From NCBI GenBank assembly GCA_026014545.1, contig JAOZIH010000014.1, positions 1 to 32,696 on the forward strand: a DNA stretch of 32,696 nucleotides, in the 5' to 3' direction. The notes under the pieces were generated by a model. That model ran no database searches, was not told where the DNA came from, and was given only the letters and a program-made list of their open reading frames with translations. Position 1 is the stretch's first letter; every line of letters begins with the position of its first letter. Position numbers and translations under genes: made by a program. Shown here one piece after another: positions 8,798 to 16,295 of the stretch. This stretch comes from Candidatus Bathyarchaeota archaeon. GTDB taxonomy: Archaea; Thermoproteota; Bathyarchaeia; Bathyarchaeales; Bathycorpusculaceae.

Positions 8798-8870
8798 TTT
8801 AATTATATATATTCTCCCAATAGTCATTATAGACTATATAGAAACAAGCTTTATCTATAGGAATATTTGT
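8798..8870. promoter_or_regulatory. Divergent pstS / AbrB-PhoU promoter with inverted repeats
   Basis: The 134 nt between the two starts carry an A/T element for each direction: AATTATATATATTC (about 8800-8815) for pstS on the minus strand, and ACTATATAGAAAC (about 8833-8845) for the plus-strand regulator. Inverted repeat TAGTC-ATTATA-GACTA spans 8821-8836, and a nested repeat TATAG-A-CTATA spans 8828-8838, abutting or overlapping the plus-strand TATA box. A protein bound there could block both promoters. The likely ligand, the neighbouring AbrB-PhoU protein, is an inference. Confidence 0.5.
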
Positions 8871-8891
8871 ATTAGTACAGAGGCAACAGGG

Positions 8892-9941
8892 ATGAACAGC
8901 TCTTCGCTGACACATAGGGACGAAACACGAAAATTACAGGTAACAGGCGGATCCACGTACATACTCTCCTTGCCTAAACGGTGGATCACACAAAATCAGC
9001 TTACAAAGGGAAGTCCATTACTGGTGCGCGAGGAAGAGGATGGATCTCTTTCAATTGTTTCCTCAAAATTTAAGAAAACGGAAAAACAAGATGAGGCCTT
9101 AATACGCGTCTCGGCGGTTGACAAACCAGAAGCCGTAACGAGAAAGGCGGTTGCAGCCTATTTAGTGGGTTACAATATTCTTCGCATAAAAGCTCAGGGA
9201 CAACAGCAGTTATCCTCAAAGTTAAGGAACTACCTCAAAAGCTTTGCAAGACATTTCCTCGTTGGCACGGAAATTGTGACAGATACGCCTACAGATCTTG
9301 TTCTGCAGGTTCTGCTTAACTATCCGGAGCTTTCCGTCCAAAGCGCGCTGAGAAGGATGGCGATTATCACCGCGTCAATGCATAGGGACGCCATAGCCGC
9401 GCTTAAAAGCTTGGATTACACCGCAGCAAAAGCAGTGATCGAAACAGACAATGAAGTTGACCGCTTCAACCTCTACATAATCCGTTTGCTTAAGCTAGCT
9501 GTGTCAAAGCCACAAATCTTAAAGGAAATAGGCTTAAAAAATGCAAAACATTGCCTTGGATATCGACTCATAACAAAATCCATTGAACGAACAGCTGATC
9601 ACGCAACAAAAATTGCAGAAAACGTGCTCGCCCTTCAGGAAAAAGTAAGCGACGAATTCATTGAAAGAATAGAAAAAATGAGCGCCACAGCAATTTCCAT
9701 GTTTGAGGATGCCATCGAATCGCTTTTCAAAGGCGACTTCAACTTGGCAGAAACCGTCATTGAGAAGATACCTCAAATCGTTAAACTGGAAAAAGACGCG
9801 GTTCTTGCATCTCATAAATTCGGCGCGGAAGAAATCGCAAATTTGAGCTTGCTAATCGAAAGTGTACGGCGAACAGCCGAGTATGCCAGCGACATCGCGG
9901 AGATAGTGCTTAACTTAAATGTAGAGTCAATAATAGGTTGA
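8892..9941 (+). CDS. AbrB/SpoVT-type DNA-binding domain fused to PhoU-like repeats; probable phosphate regulator
   Basis: The product has 349 residues from the ATG at 8892. The open frame runs further upstream, but that part lies inside the promoter and pstS and has no family resemblance. Residues about 8-60 form a swapped-hairpin AbrB-like domain (RKLQVTGGSTYILSLPKRW, then a SPLLVREEEDGSLSIV strand pair). The rest is helical, with PhoU features: ETDNEVDRFNLYIIRLL, a SIERTADHATKIAENVL segment and a second RRTAEYASDIAEIVLN. Archaeal proteins of this architecture are often annotated as PhoU. The DNA-binding domain and the divergent position next to pstS suggest that it links phosphate status to transcription of the operon, and this window therefore has two PhoU-type proteins for one transporter. 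Confidence 0.82.
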   Translation: MNSSSLTHRDETRKLQVTGGSTYILSLPKRWITQNQLTKGSPLLVREEEDGSLSIVSSKFKKTEKQDEALIRVSAVDKPEAVTRKAVAAYLVGYNILRIKAQGQQQLSSKLRNYLKSFARHFLVGTEIVTDTPTDLVLQVLLNYPELSVQSALRRMAIITASMHRDAIAALKSLDYTAAKAVIETDNEVDRFNLYIIRLLKLAVSKPQILKEIGLKNAKHCLGYRLITKSIERTADHATKIAENVLALQEKVSDEFIERIEKMSATAISMFEDAIESLFKGDFNLAETVIEKIPQIVKLEKDAVLASHKFGAEEIANLSLLIESVRRTAEYASDIAEIVLNLNVESIIG

Positions 9942-10060
9942 ACCCTTTGTGAAGCTACAGAAAGCAGCTAAACTATTAATCAAACATATATCTAATCCTC
10001 AAGTAAAAACGAGAAAATAAAAATATGATTAAGTTCTAGGCAGAACGCTAAAAGGCAGAT

Positions 10061-10924
10061 TTAGTTTTTAGGTGCTGCTTTCTCCAGTGCGCTGTTTAGG
10101 CTGAGCATTTCCATGTGCGCTTTCCGGATCAAGTCTGCAATGGTGTCTTTTGTGGGAACTGCGGCGTTCAGCGCGAGCGCATAGGCTTTTTGATGTGCAA
10201 GCTGCAGTAGCATGGTTATGTTTTCTGCTGTTGGATAAGCTATACTTAAGGATAAGGCGAATGCTTCACCTTGGCTTTGCTCTAAACTCTTACGTGTTGC
10301 GTCAATGTCAATTTTGAGCTGGTCGCCCTCTATCAGTACACCTTCATCTATAATTGCCTTCAGCGATAAACCTGCCTCGACCGCTTTGATTCCAAGCTTT
10401 GACAGGACACTTGCAAGGCTCTCGGAAATAACCTCGCCCTTCTTAGCCACAAGAGTGTCCTTGCTCACCCAGACGCTGCCGGATTCAATTCTCGTCGGCA
10501 AACCAACAGCATTCAACTGGCTTATTATTGGGCCAGGAGGTTGTCCAGTGTTTCCAGCTGGAACCACCACATCCATGGCGGCGGTATCGCCTGCCTTGGC
10601 AAAAGTCTTAACCTTGCCGCGCTCAAGAAGAAGCGCCAACTTGAACGGGTTAAGGTTGGTGAACAAGAAGAGGTTGGGGCCTTCCAGGTACTTCTCAAGC
10701 TGCTTCAGCTCTGCACGCTTGGTGTTCTCGATGGCGAGTCTTGTTAGCGTGTTTTTTAAGACTTTCATGTGAACTTTTCCGGCTAAACTTTTCTTTAGCT
10801 CTTGAAGCTGTGTAGCGCGAACTTTTTGCAGGCTGGCGATGCCTACTGCTTTGTATTCCATGAGTAAAGCTTTTATTGCGTCGATTTCGCCGCTTTTTTC
10901 TTCTAGTACTTGTTGTGAAGGCAT
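10061..10924 (-). CDS. rpl10: Large-subunit ribosomal protein L10 (P0 stalk protein)
   Basis: The product has 287 residues from the ATG at 10924; a TTG three codons upstream (10933) is an alternative start. The N-terminal rRNA-binding domain shows VRATQLQELKKSL, MKVLKNTLTRLAIE and GPNLFLFTN. A middle P0-specific insertion follows (PAGNTGQPPGPIISQL...). The C-terminal long helices (about 225-287) are where archaeal P0 binds three L12 dimers. The acidic, Phe-containing tail found on many archaeal P0 proteins is not present; the protein ends in ALEKAAPKN. Gene L12, which normally follows L10, is absent: the next gene is convergent. It lies 14 nt after L1. Confidence 0.93.
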   Translation of the reverse strand: MPSQQVLEEKSGEIDAIKALLMEYKAVGIASLQKVRATQLQELKKSLAGKVHMKVLKNTLTRLAIENTKRAELKQLEKYLEGPNLFLFTNLNPFKLALLLERGKVKTFAKAGDTAAMDVVVPAGNTGQPPGPIISQLNAVGLPTRIESGSVWVSKDTLVAKKGEVISESLASVLSKLGIKAVEAGLSLKAIIDEGVLIEGDQLKIDIDATRKSLEQSQGEAFALSLSIAYPTAENITMLLQLAHQKAYALALNAAVPTKDTIADLIRKAHMEMLSLNSALEKAAPKN

Positions 10925-10938
10925 ATGCGTCAACTCTG

Positions 10939-11589
10939 TTAAGGAGTAATCTTTACTGGCTCACCCATGGATGCCTTTACATAAGCCACTTTAATGTGCT
11001 TGAGGCCTCGTTTAAGTTTTCCTTCAACAACTCTTAGAACCGCTTGAATGTTGTCTACAAGCTCTTCGTCAGGCATATCTTCTGTCCCGATGGAGCATTG
11101 AATTATAGGTTGGTTGCGCATTTTGACGACGATGGTCTTGCGCTGTTTGAGTATTAGGTTTGCGATGTCAGCATTTGGCGGAACAGGTACAGGAAGCTTT
11201 CCTCTTGGACCTAAAACAGGCCCGAAAATCTTGCCTACAAGCGGCATCAACGGAGTTTCGGCTATGAATACATCGTAGTCGCTTGCTATTTTTCGCAGTT
11301 CTTTTTTCTTGCCGGCTAACGCTTCAAGTTCAGGCTTCTCAAGAACAAGATCTGCCTGGGCGTTTTTTGCTTTAAGCGCTAATTCGCCAGAGGCGATTAC
11401 GCATATTTTGTTTGGTTTTCCTGTGGCGTGAGGAAGTTCGAGAACTTGCTGTATTTTCCCTTCAGGAGCTTTCATGTCAACCTCTTTAAGGTTTAGAATC
11501 AGCTCTACTGTTTGCTTGAATTTTTTTTGTCCAGATTTCGCCTTTGCCTCTTTAACGGCGTCTAACAGCGATTTTTTGTCTAAGGGCAT
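10939..11589 (-). CDS. rpl1: Large-subunit ribosomal protein L1
   Basis: The product is 216 residues, the usual archaeal length. It has the two-domain L1 pattern, including GPVLGPRGKLPVPVPPNAD (the conserved domain II loop), GTEDMPDEELVDNI and a C-terminal IKVAYVKASMGEPVKI. L1 forms the mobile stalk next to the E site and in archaea also represses its own mRNA. It follows L11 after a 54-nt gap, larger than the other gaps in this operon, in which a TATA-like element is seen. Confidence 0.95.
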   Translation of the reverse strand: MPLDKKSLLDAVKEAKAKSGQKKFKQTVELILNLKEVDMKAPEGKIQQVLELPHATGKPNKICVIASGELALKAKNAQADLVLEKPELEALAGKKKELRKIASDYDVFIAETPLMPLVGKIFGPVLGPRGKLPVPVPPNADIANLILKQRKTIVVKMRNQPIIQCSIGTEDMPDEELVDNIQAVLRVVEGKLKRGLKHIKVAYVKASMGEPVKITP

Positions 11590-11594
11590 CTTTT

Positions 11595-11640
11595 TGAGCC
11601 TCGTGCCAATGAGGTGATGGAACCCGATTATAAAAATATT
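11595..11640 (-). promoter_or_regulatory. Possible internal promoter or leader of L1
   Basis: The gap between L11 and L1 holds a minus-strand TATA-like TTTTTATAA (about 11629-11637), about 40-48 nt before the L1 ATG. A short stem CCTC/GAGG (11599-11602 with 11611-11614) lies in the leader. Archaeal L1 feedback sites are found in or near the start of the L1 gene, so this leader is a candidate, but the 4-bp stem is weak. Confidence 0.3.
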
Positions 11641-11643
11641 CGC

Positions 11644-12141
11644 TTACTCGTTGCTTTTATTAAATAATTCCGCGTATTTGCCTTCGTCAATTTCCGCTTG
11701 CACTTCACGCGGGTCTTTGCCCTCAACCGTAACGCCCATGCTGACGCAGGTGCCTAGAATTTCCTTGGCAGCTTTCTCCAGAGTTGTCGCCAGTAGCTCT
11801 TTGCGTTTTATTTTGGCTATGCGAATCACTTGTTCCATGTTAAGGTTGCCTACTTTCGCCGTGTTAGGTGTCCCTGAGCCTTTCTCGATTTTCAATTCGC
11901 TCACGATCAGCGCTGAAGTCGTCGGCGTTCCAACTGTAACCTCGAAGGTTTTGGTTTCAACATCCACCGCCACTTTCACGGGGACCTTCATGCCCGCGTA
12001 ATCTTTCGTAAGCTCATTTATCTTGTTCACAACAGCCATTGTGTTGATGCCTAAAGGTCCGAGTGCAGGGCCTAGCGGTGGTCCAGCGGTTGCTTGTCCG
12101 CCGCTTACGAGTAATTCTACAATTTTTTTCTCAGCCATCAT
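11644..12141 (-). CDS. rpl11: Large-subunit ribosomal protein L11
   Basis: The product is 165 residues. The N-terminal domain is diagnostic ([20 protein letters not shown]), and the C-terminal RNA-binding domain follows ([18 protein letters not shown], then [10 protein letters not shown]). L11 forms the base of the GTPase-associated stalk with L10. The ATG at 12141 overlaps the spt5 stop in ATGA form; a second ATG one codon on is equally possible. Confidence 0.96.
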   Translation of the reverse strand: MMAEKKIVELLVSGGQATAGPPLGPALGPLGINTMAVVNKINELTKDYAGMKVPVKVAVDVETKTFEVTVGTPTTSALIVSELKIEKGSGTPNTAKVGNLNMEQVIRIAKIKRKELLATTLEKAAKEILGTCVSMGVTVEGKDPREVQAEIDEGKYAELFNKSNE

Positions 12142-12623
12142 TCTTCACCAGCCTTTGCTCTTTCAACTAATTTAACATAGTCTGAATGAACTGTGATGGG
12201 CAAAGTAAACGTGGCTTCTAACAGCTCAAGTGTAACCTCGCCCTTAGACTTATCTAACCGCGTAATTTTCGCGCGCATACCCTTGAAGGGGCCGCCAGTT
12301 ATTTCCACCACATCATCCTCATTCAAATCTTCAAGAACAGGCTTTCTGATGATGTAACGCTCAATTTCAGAGAAGCTCACCAAGCCGGGAATACGCGAGC
12401 GCACATGCCTTATACCAGCTATGGCTTCCTCCACGAAGTGCGGGCCGTCAGCTTCAATGAAAACATAGCCTTTTAACGCTTCAGGAACGAGAATAGCTTT
12501 TATGGGAATGTGCTCCATTTCCACCTTTGCCGCTACAAGCCTTGCCACATTACGCTCTTGCCCTGTGGTTGTTTTAACCACGAAAATTTTCGCCTGCGGC
12601 TGCTCTTCAGTTTTTTTCTCCAT
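12138..12623 (-). CDS. spt5: Transcription elongation factor Spt5 (archaeal NusG)
   Basis: The product is 161 residues with an NGN domain (about 10-90: [36 protein letters not shown]) followed by a KOW domain (about 103-150: [19 protein letters not shown]). Spt5 with Spt4 binds the RNA polymerase clamp and promotes processive elongation; in archaea its gene sits with secE and L11, as here. The stop overlaps the L11 start. Confidence 0.95.
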   Translation of the reverse strand: MEKKTEEQPQAKIFVVKTTTGQERNVARLVAAKVEMEHIPIKAILVPEALKGYVFIEADGPHFVEEAIAGIRHVRSRIPGLVSFSEIERYIIRKPVLEDLNEDDVVEITGGPFKGMRAKITRLDKSKGEVTLELLEATFTLPITVHSDYVKLVERAKAGEE

Positions 12624-12636
12624 ACAACTCTTCCTT

Positions 12637-12825
12637 CTATGAGGCAGGTACTGCTGTGGCGCCGCCTAAGGCGAAAGAAAGCAACTTAATTATGAACCCA
12701 ATTAGGCCGATGGCGCCTATGCCTAGAAAACTAATTTTCAGCGATAGCCAAAGCTCATCTTTCCCAGGTTTCACGGCTAACTTTAGGGTTCTCGCGCATT
12801 GAGATAGAAACGATTTTACGCCCAT
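12637..12825 (-). CDS. secE: Preprotein translocase subunit SecE (Sec61 gamma)
   Basis: The product is 62 residues. The amphipathic N-terminal helix (SFLSQCARTLKLAVKPGKDE) is followed by a single membrane helix (about 30-54), as expected for archaeal SecE. It clamps SecY in the protein-conducting channel. It is first in the operon with spt5, L11, L1 and L10. Minus-strand TATA candidates are TTTATTA (about 12862-12868) and TTTTAAA (about 12884-12892); the first would give a nearly leaderless mRNA. Confidence 0.92.
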   Translation of the reverse strand: MGVKSFLSQCARTLKLAVKPGKDELWLSLKISFLGIGAIGLIGFIIKLLSFALGGATAVPAS

Positions 12826-12910
12826 ATTTACCGCACACTCAAGATTTCATTAAGGAATAATAAACGTTACTGTAATTTTTGAGGTTTAAAAGCTAACTGC
12901 GGCGGAATTA

Positions 12911-13735
12911 TTAAATTTTCTTATATGGAAGACCGATTTCCTGCAGCGCTGCGAGCAGCTGCGGCTTGTCTGCGCTTTTTATTCCCTTCCAATCGAGAAC
13001 TGCAGCGTCCACAGGCTCCAATGTCTTCTCGAGGCATTGACGGAGCATTGCAGCGTCAACCACTGGAACCGCGTATTTAGGGATTATATGACCGAAAATG
13101 GTTTCGCTGTCTAAAGCCATGCGGGTAAATCGTTCATTGTAATGTGTTCCGCCTATGCCGAGAACAGCCTTTTTCTCGGAAACGCCGAATTTGCCGATAG
13201 CCAACATCGCCGCATGCGCCACGGCTTCAGCAGCTCGCGGGTCACGCCACTGCTGCGGTGAGCTACCCAACTCCACAAACATTGCTGGCGCATTAAGCGA
13301 TGGACCATGATGGGTGCATTCATAGCTTACCTCATACTCGAGCTTCATGCCATCTTTGAAGTAGGAAAGCGCCTTCAGCGCGTCGTGCATAGCGGCTGCA
13401 GGCGCGACAGAGACATGCCGCGGTAAACCTCCAAATTCCGCTGCGCCCAAGTTGCCTGGTGTATGAACTGAAAGCGTGGGCTTGCCGCTTGTGCTACTAT
13501 GCCGCGAGATGAAGACAATTAAGCTTGGGTTAGGGAAGCTGCCGGTTAGGTACTGCGCGTTTACGGTTTCTTCGCTGAGTATTATGAGGTTAACTTCTTT
13601 GCCGTTTACAACCGCTGCGTAAATAGGGTTTCCCTGGAAGGTTTGGCCGGTCGGCTTGAATGGATAATGCTCCAGAACTTGCCTTGTTATGGTTAAGCTT
13701 GCCACGTCTTTAAGTGAAGCCGCAAGCAGTATCAT
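12911..13735 (-). CDS. dtdA: D-aminoacyl-tRNA deacylase, archaeal DTD2/GEK1 type
   Basis: The product is 274 residues. Family features in order are FISRHSSTSGKPTLSVHTPGN (about 80-100, with conserved His), YECTHHGPSL, FVELGSSPQQWRDP, and the signature GIGGTHYNERFT. The enzyme removes D-amino acids mischarged on tRNA, and DTD2 is reported to remove aldehyde adducts from aminoacyl-tRNA as well. It is zinc-dependent in the known members. It is transcribed away from the carbamoyltransferase gene, with 104 nt between the starts. Confidence 0.95.
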   Translation of the reverse strand: MILLAASLKDVASLTITRQVLEHYPFKPTGQTFQGNPIYAAVVNGKEVNLIILSEETVNAQYLTGSFPNPSLIVFISRHSSTSGKPTLSVHTPGNLGAAEFGGLPRHVSVAPAAAMHDALKALSYFKDGMKLEYEVSYECTHHGPSLNAPAMFVELGSSPQQWRDPRAAEAVAHAAMLAIGKFGVSEKKAVLGIGGTHYNERFTRMALDSETIFGHIIPKYAVPVVDAAMLRQCLEKTLEPVDAAVLDWKGIKSADKPQLLAALQEIGLPYKKI

Positions 13736-13839
13736 GCAGGGAGCCTTCGCATTAAAGACTCAGCCTATAGAGAAAAAGGTTTCCATAAAGCTTATTTGCC
13801 AAACGCAGCTTCAACCTCTCTGCGAGAGACGAGGCAAAA

Positions 13840-14751
13840 ATGCACTTACTCAACTTTAAGGAGTTATCCCCTCAGCAGCTCAATGAGCTAATTGACTTAG
13901 GCATCGAGGTTAAACACAACCCTGAGAAATACCGTAAGGCGTTGGATGCGAAGTCGCTTGCGCTGATTTTTCAGAAGACCAGCACACGCACGCGAGTTGC
14001 GTTCGAAGTGGCTATGACGCAGCTAGGCGGACATGCACTGTACATAGACTGGCGCACCACAAACTTCACCTTGGCAGACATCTACGATGAAACAAAATAT
14101 TTGTCGCGTAACGTGGACGGCATAATGGCGCGGCTGCTGCGGCACGCGGATCTGCAGCGCATGGCAGAGGCATCGCGTGTGCCGGTGATTAATGGCTGCG
14201 ACGAAAAATATCATCCAACCCAAGCCATCGCGGATTTAATCACGATAAAGGAGAAGCATGGCAAGCTAAAGGGCGCGCGGCTGGTTTTCATAGGCGTGCA
14301 TAATAACGTGTGCAACTCGCTGATTGAGGGCTGCACCAAAACAGGCGTTAAGCTGACCACCGTAACACCAATAATTAACGAGCAGGCGCGGGATGAGGAG
14401 CTTATGCAAGCGGCGAAGAAGACGGGGCTTTGGCAAACCACGCTTGACGCGGCAGAGGCAGTGGCGGACGCAGACTTCGTTTACACGGACACGTGGATTG
14501 ACATGGAATATTTCACTGACCCGAAGTTCGCCGAGGAGAAGGAGAAGCGCACAAAGCAGATGATGCCGTATCAGGTTAACAGGGCGCTGATGAAGGGAAG
14601 CAACGCGTACATTATGCATGATATGCCCATACACAGAGGCTACGAAATAAGCGCAGACATCATTGAGGATAAGCGCTCAGTAATCTATGAGCAGGCAGAA
14701 AATAGGCTGTACTCAGCAAAAGCAATATTGCTGAAGCTGCTGTGTGCTTAA
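13840..14751 (+). CDS. Aspartate/ornithine carbamoyltransferase-family enzyme, substrate uncertain
   Basis: The product is 303 residues. The carbamoyl-phosphate site is intact: STRTR (48-52) and HPTQ (125-128), with LSRNVDGIMAR and VPVINGCDEKYHP as in OTCases. The amino-acid site is not that of an OTCase: HPCQ is HPTQ, the SMG motif region reads DTWIDMEYF (217-225), and HCLP is HDMP (260-263). The usual charged loop between residues 70 and 80 is also changed. It may therefore carbamoylate a different amine. The ATG at 13840 has GAGG seven nt upstream, and a 5-bp stem CTCTC-TGC-GAGAG (13816-13828) lies just before it. No arginine or pyrimidine genes are adjacent. Automatic annotation would probably say argF. 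Confidence 0.75.
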   Translation: MHLLNFKELSPQQLNELIDLGIEVKHNPEKYRKALDAKSLALIFQKTSTRTRVAFEVAMTQLGGHALYIDWRTTNFTLADIYDETKYLSRNVDGIMARLLRHADLQRMAEASRVPVINGCDEKYHPTQAIADLITIKEKHGKLKGARLVFIGVHNNVCNSLIEGCTKTGVKLTTVTPIINEQARDEELMQAAKKTGLWQTTLDAAEAVADADFVYTDTWIDMEYFTDPKFAEEKEKRTKQMMPYQVNRALMKGSNAYIMHDMPIHRGYEISADIIEDKRSVIYEQAENRLYSAKAILLKLLCA

Positions 14752-14786
14752 GTACGCGAAAAAATTGTCCATTCTATATAAACTGT

Positions 14787-14840
14787 AATTTTTTTTAGTG
14801 TTAAATTATAATTGAAATTGGCGAGATTAGATTTAATCTC
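14787..14840 (+). terminator. T-run and hairpin downstream of the carbamoyltransferase gene
   Basis: After the stop at 14751 there is a run of eight T near 14790-14797, a typical archaeal termination signal. Further on a perfect 7-bp stem, GAGATTA-GATT-TAATCTC (14823-14840), follows. The 254 nt between the two flanking genes hold no supported coding sequence. Confidence 0.4.
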
Positions 14841-14961
14841 TAAATCCCAAAATTGAATTTTAATCTAACCAGCACGAACTGTTTCGCTCTGTTATTCCTT
14901 AACTATCTCAACGAAAAAGCTGAAGAAGCAATTAGACACCTCGGGGCGCATACTTGAAAAT

Positions 14962-14990
14962 AAAAAAATGGGATGTGGGCTGGCGCCTGC
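14962..14990 (-). terminator. Terminator of the secreted-protein gene
   Basis: Read on the minus strand, a near-palindromic GCAGGCGCCAGC (14979-14990) follows the stop at 15006. Seven T (14962-14968) come 10 nt later, then further T-rich sequence. This fits the 3' end of the 15006-15527 transcript. Confidence 0.45.
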
Positions 14991-15005
14991 TAATCTAATA
15001 AGATA

Positions 15006-15527
15006 TCAAACTCTTATTGCGGCACGTAGTATTAGCAGGGTTATGGAGCTATCAGTTTGCAGTGAACCCGCGATTCTTGCAACGTATAGGTGCCCCCACA
15101 TCCAGAAGTATCGTCCTGCCAGTTTCAGCGTAACAGGTTGCCCCTCAGGACCTGTACCCTCTGCTTGTAGGAGAAAGACATGCTTATCGCGAAGGACTGC
15201 GCCGTTTCCTTCTGTAATTGCAAATTCGGTTCCATTTATTCCGACAGTGCCTTCTACTACATTGAATTTTATAATTGTTTCATTGACCTCTGTAGCCTCT
15301 AATGCTAAAGCAAAGCCAGCGGAAGTTATCACAGCTTGACCATTAGCCTTATCAACAGCAATGCCTTTCGCATTCAACATTCTTGCTTGACTTGACTGGG
15401 TTTCTTCAGCAGTTGCAGAGGGGACTGAAGCGTAAGCATAGGGGAAAGATATGATGAAAACAAGAGCTAAGGCAGTTGTTGCTATGAGAAGCATTTTTTG
15501 TTTCTTGTTTTGGGTAAACATTTTCAT
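15006..15527 (-). CDS. Secreted hypothetical protein with signal peptide
   Basis: The product is 173 residues. A basic N-terminus (KKQK) and hydrophobic core (about 13-31) ending in AYA-S look like a Sec signal peptide, with a cut near residue 34. The mature part is beta-rich, with alternating hydrophobic stretches (AVITSAGFALAL, IIKFNVVEGTVGING) and no cysteine. I do not recognise the family. The ATG at 15527 has a strong GGAGGTG site, and a perfect inverted repeat, AACATTG-TTT-CAATGTT, lies directly before that site (15539-15555). It may be co-transcribed with the two genes upstream (16289 to 15619), 91 nt away. Confidence 0.7.
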   Translation of the reverse strand: MKMFTQNKKQKMLLIATTALALVFIISFPYAYASVPSATAEETQSSQARMLNAKGIAVDKANGQAVITSAGFALALEATEVNETIIKFNVVEGTVGINGTEFAITEGNGAVLRDKHVFLLQAEGTGPEGQPVTLKLAGRYFWMWGHLYVARIAGSLQTDSSITLLILRAAIRV

Positions 15528-15538
15528 TTTTCACCTCC

Positions 15539-15555
15539 AACATTGTTTCAATGTT
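15539..15555. promoter_or_regulatory. Inverted repeat before the secreted-protein gene
   Basis: AACATTG-TTT-CAATGTT is a perfect 7-bp inverted repeat abutting the Shine-Dalgarno sequence of the 15527 start. It could be an operator or a leader hairpin that controls ribosome access. Confidence 0.4.
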
Positions 15556-15601
15556 TACGTCTCTTTGTCAAGTGTTTAAAAAAGAAGCCGCACTTTTGAT
15601 G

Positions 15602-15614
15602 TGCACCAAAGGTG
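15602..15614. promoter_or_regulatory. Palindrome copy A (TGCACCAAAGGTG)
   Basis: This 13-nt sequence, built on the inverted repeat CACC-AAA-GGTG, lies in the gap between the membrane-protein and secreted-protein genes. The same 13 nt recur at 16011-16023, and the TGCACC core recurs at 16297-16302. Its placement in each gap of one gene group suggests a binding site for the encoded winged-helix protein. Confidence 0.45.
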
Positions 15615-15618
15615 TATG

Positions 15619-16002
15619 TTAAGACCGCTGTTCGTCGAGTTTTCCAGCAAGTATTTCTTCCTCAAGGTGGAGAAGCAACCCTATTCGGCGCTCCCACTTG
15701 CTGAAGAACCTATATTGAGAGTACATTGCGTATATACTGTAGCCGAGGAATACTCCTGCCACAATCAAGAATACGAAGACGCCGAGGCCAAGTTCCATGC
15801 GTCTAATGATAAGTATTAGCCATAAAACGACTATAAATAAGAATCCTGAAGAAATCAGACCTATAAGCGTGCCGTTTCTGAATTTGCTCCATTCCTTATC
15901 TAACTCGAACAAAAAATCATGCAAAGACTTAATTGGATATGACTTCTCGCTTTTTTCTTCGCTCATTGTCTCTTCCTCACTTTCTTTTACATTGTTGCTC
16001 AT
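15619..16002 (-). CDS. Two-TM membrane hypothetical protein
   Basis: The product is 127 residues. A charged N-terminus (Glu/Lys/Ser-rich, about 1-40) is followed by two membrane helices (about 45-65 and 72-94) and a charged C-terminal helix. The layout, regulator first and short membrane protein second, resembles archaeal units in which a wHTH protein controls its own membrane partner; the function is unknown. The ATG at 16002 has only a close AGGT. An internal ATG at 15966 has GAGG at normal spacing and could be the true start, giving 115 residues. It follows the wHTH gene by 29 nt. Confidence 0.7.
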   Translation of the reverse strand: MSNNVKESEEETMSEEKSEKSYPIKSLHDFLFELDKEWSKFRNGTLIGLISSGFLFIVVLWLILIIRRMELGLGVFVFLIVAGVFLGYSIYAMYSQYRFFSKWERRIGLLLHLEEEILAGKLDEQRS

Positions 16003-16010
16003 ATACCTAA

Positions 16011-16023
16011 TGCACCAAAGGTG
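16011..16023. promoter_or_regulatory. Palindrome copy B (TGCACCAAAGGTG)
   Basis: This is an exact second copy of the 13-nt sequence at 15602-15614, located between the winged-helix gene and the membrane-protein gene, 9 nt before the latter's ATG. Confidence 0.45.
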
Positions 16024-16031
16024 AATTCTTT

Positions 16032-16289
16032 TTACAAGATAGAGGGCAACGATTTGCGCAATTCAATATAGAGCCGCCGCCCTTCCTCTGTCAACGTGCA
16101 ACCTCCTTCCTCATTTTCTTTTACCAATTTCTTCTCAACCAGAAAGGCCAAATGCTTCAAGAAATCATCATAAGAGAGGTTCGTGGATTTTCGCCAAACT
16201 TGTGTACGTGGCTGGGGCTTTGTGTTAAAAAACAAGAATTCAAGGATTTCAAAGCGAATCTGAGCCGCACCTTTTCGCATATGCCCCAT
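16032..16289 (-). CDS. Small winged-helix DNA-binding protein
   Basis: The product is 85 residues, the size of single-domain archaeal wHTH regulators. It starts with a helix (AQIRFEILEFLFF), continues with a putative recognition region (NLSYDDFLKHLAFLVEKKLV) and ends with the wing and last helix (GGCTLTEEGRRLYIELRKSL). This is the arrangement of transcriptional regulators annotated as winged helix or PF14947-like. The ATG at 16289 has a good TATA element upstream (16337-16344). The leader contains GTGCACC, a half copy of the palindrome found in the next two gaps, which would fit autoregulation. Confidence 0.78.
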   Translation of the reverse strand: MGHMRKGAAQIRFEILEFLFFNTKPQPRTQVWRKSTNLSYDDFLKHLAFLVEKKLVKENEEGGCTLTEEGRRLYIELRKSLPSIL

Positions 16290-16295
16290 CTATAA

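Noticed and set aside
8661-8891. N-terminal extension of the AbrB-PhoU protein
   Set aside because: It lies inside pstS and its promoter, has no resemblance to the family, and the ATG at 8892 gives a normal N-terminus.
10305-10772. 155-codon frame opposite L10
   Set aside because: A shadow of the L10 gene on the other strand, Ser/Leu-rich with no family features.
14880-14960. Plus-strand fragment resembling an antitoxin-like helix (TISTKKLKKQLDTSG)
   Set aside because: No start codon or ribosome site in a sensible place, overlap with a likely terminator of the opposite gene, and the resemblance is too short to support a pseudogene call.
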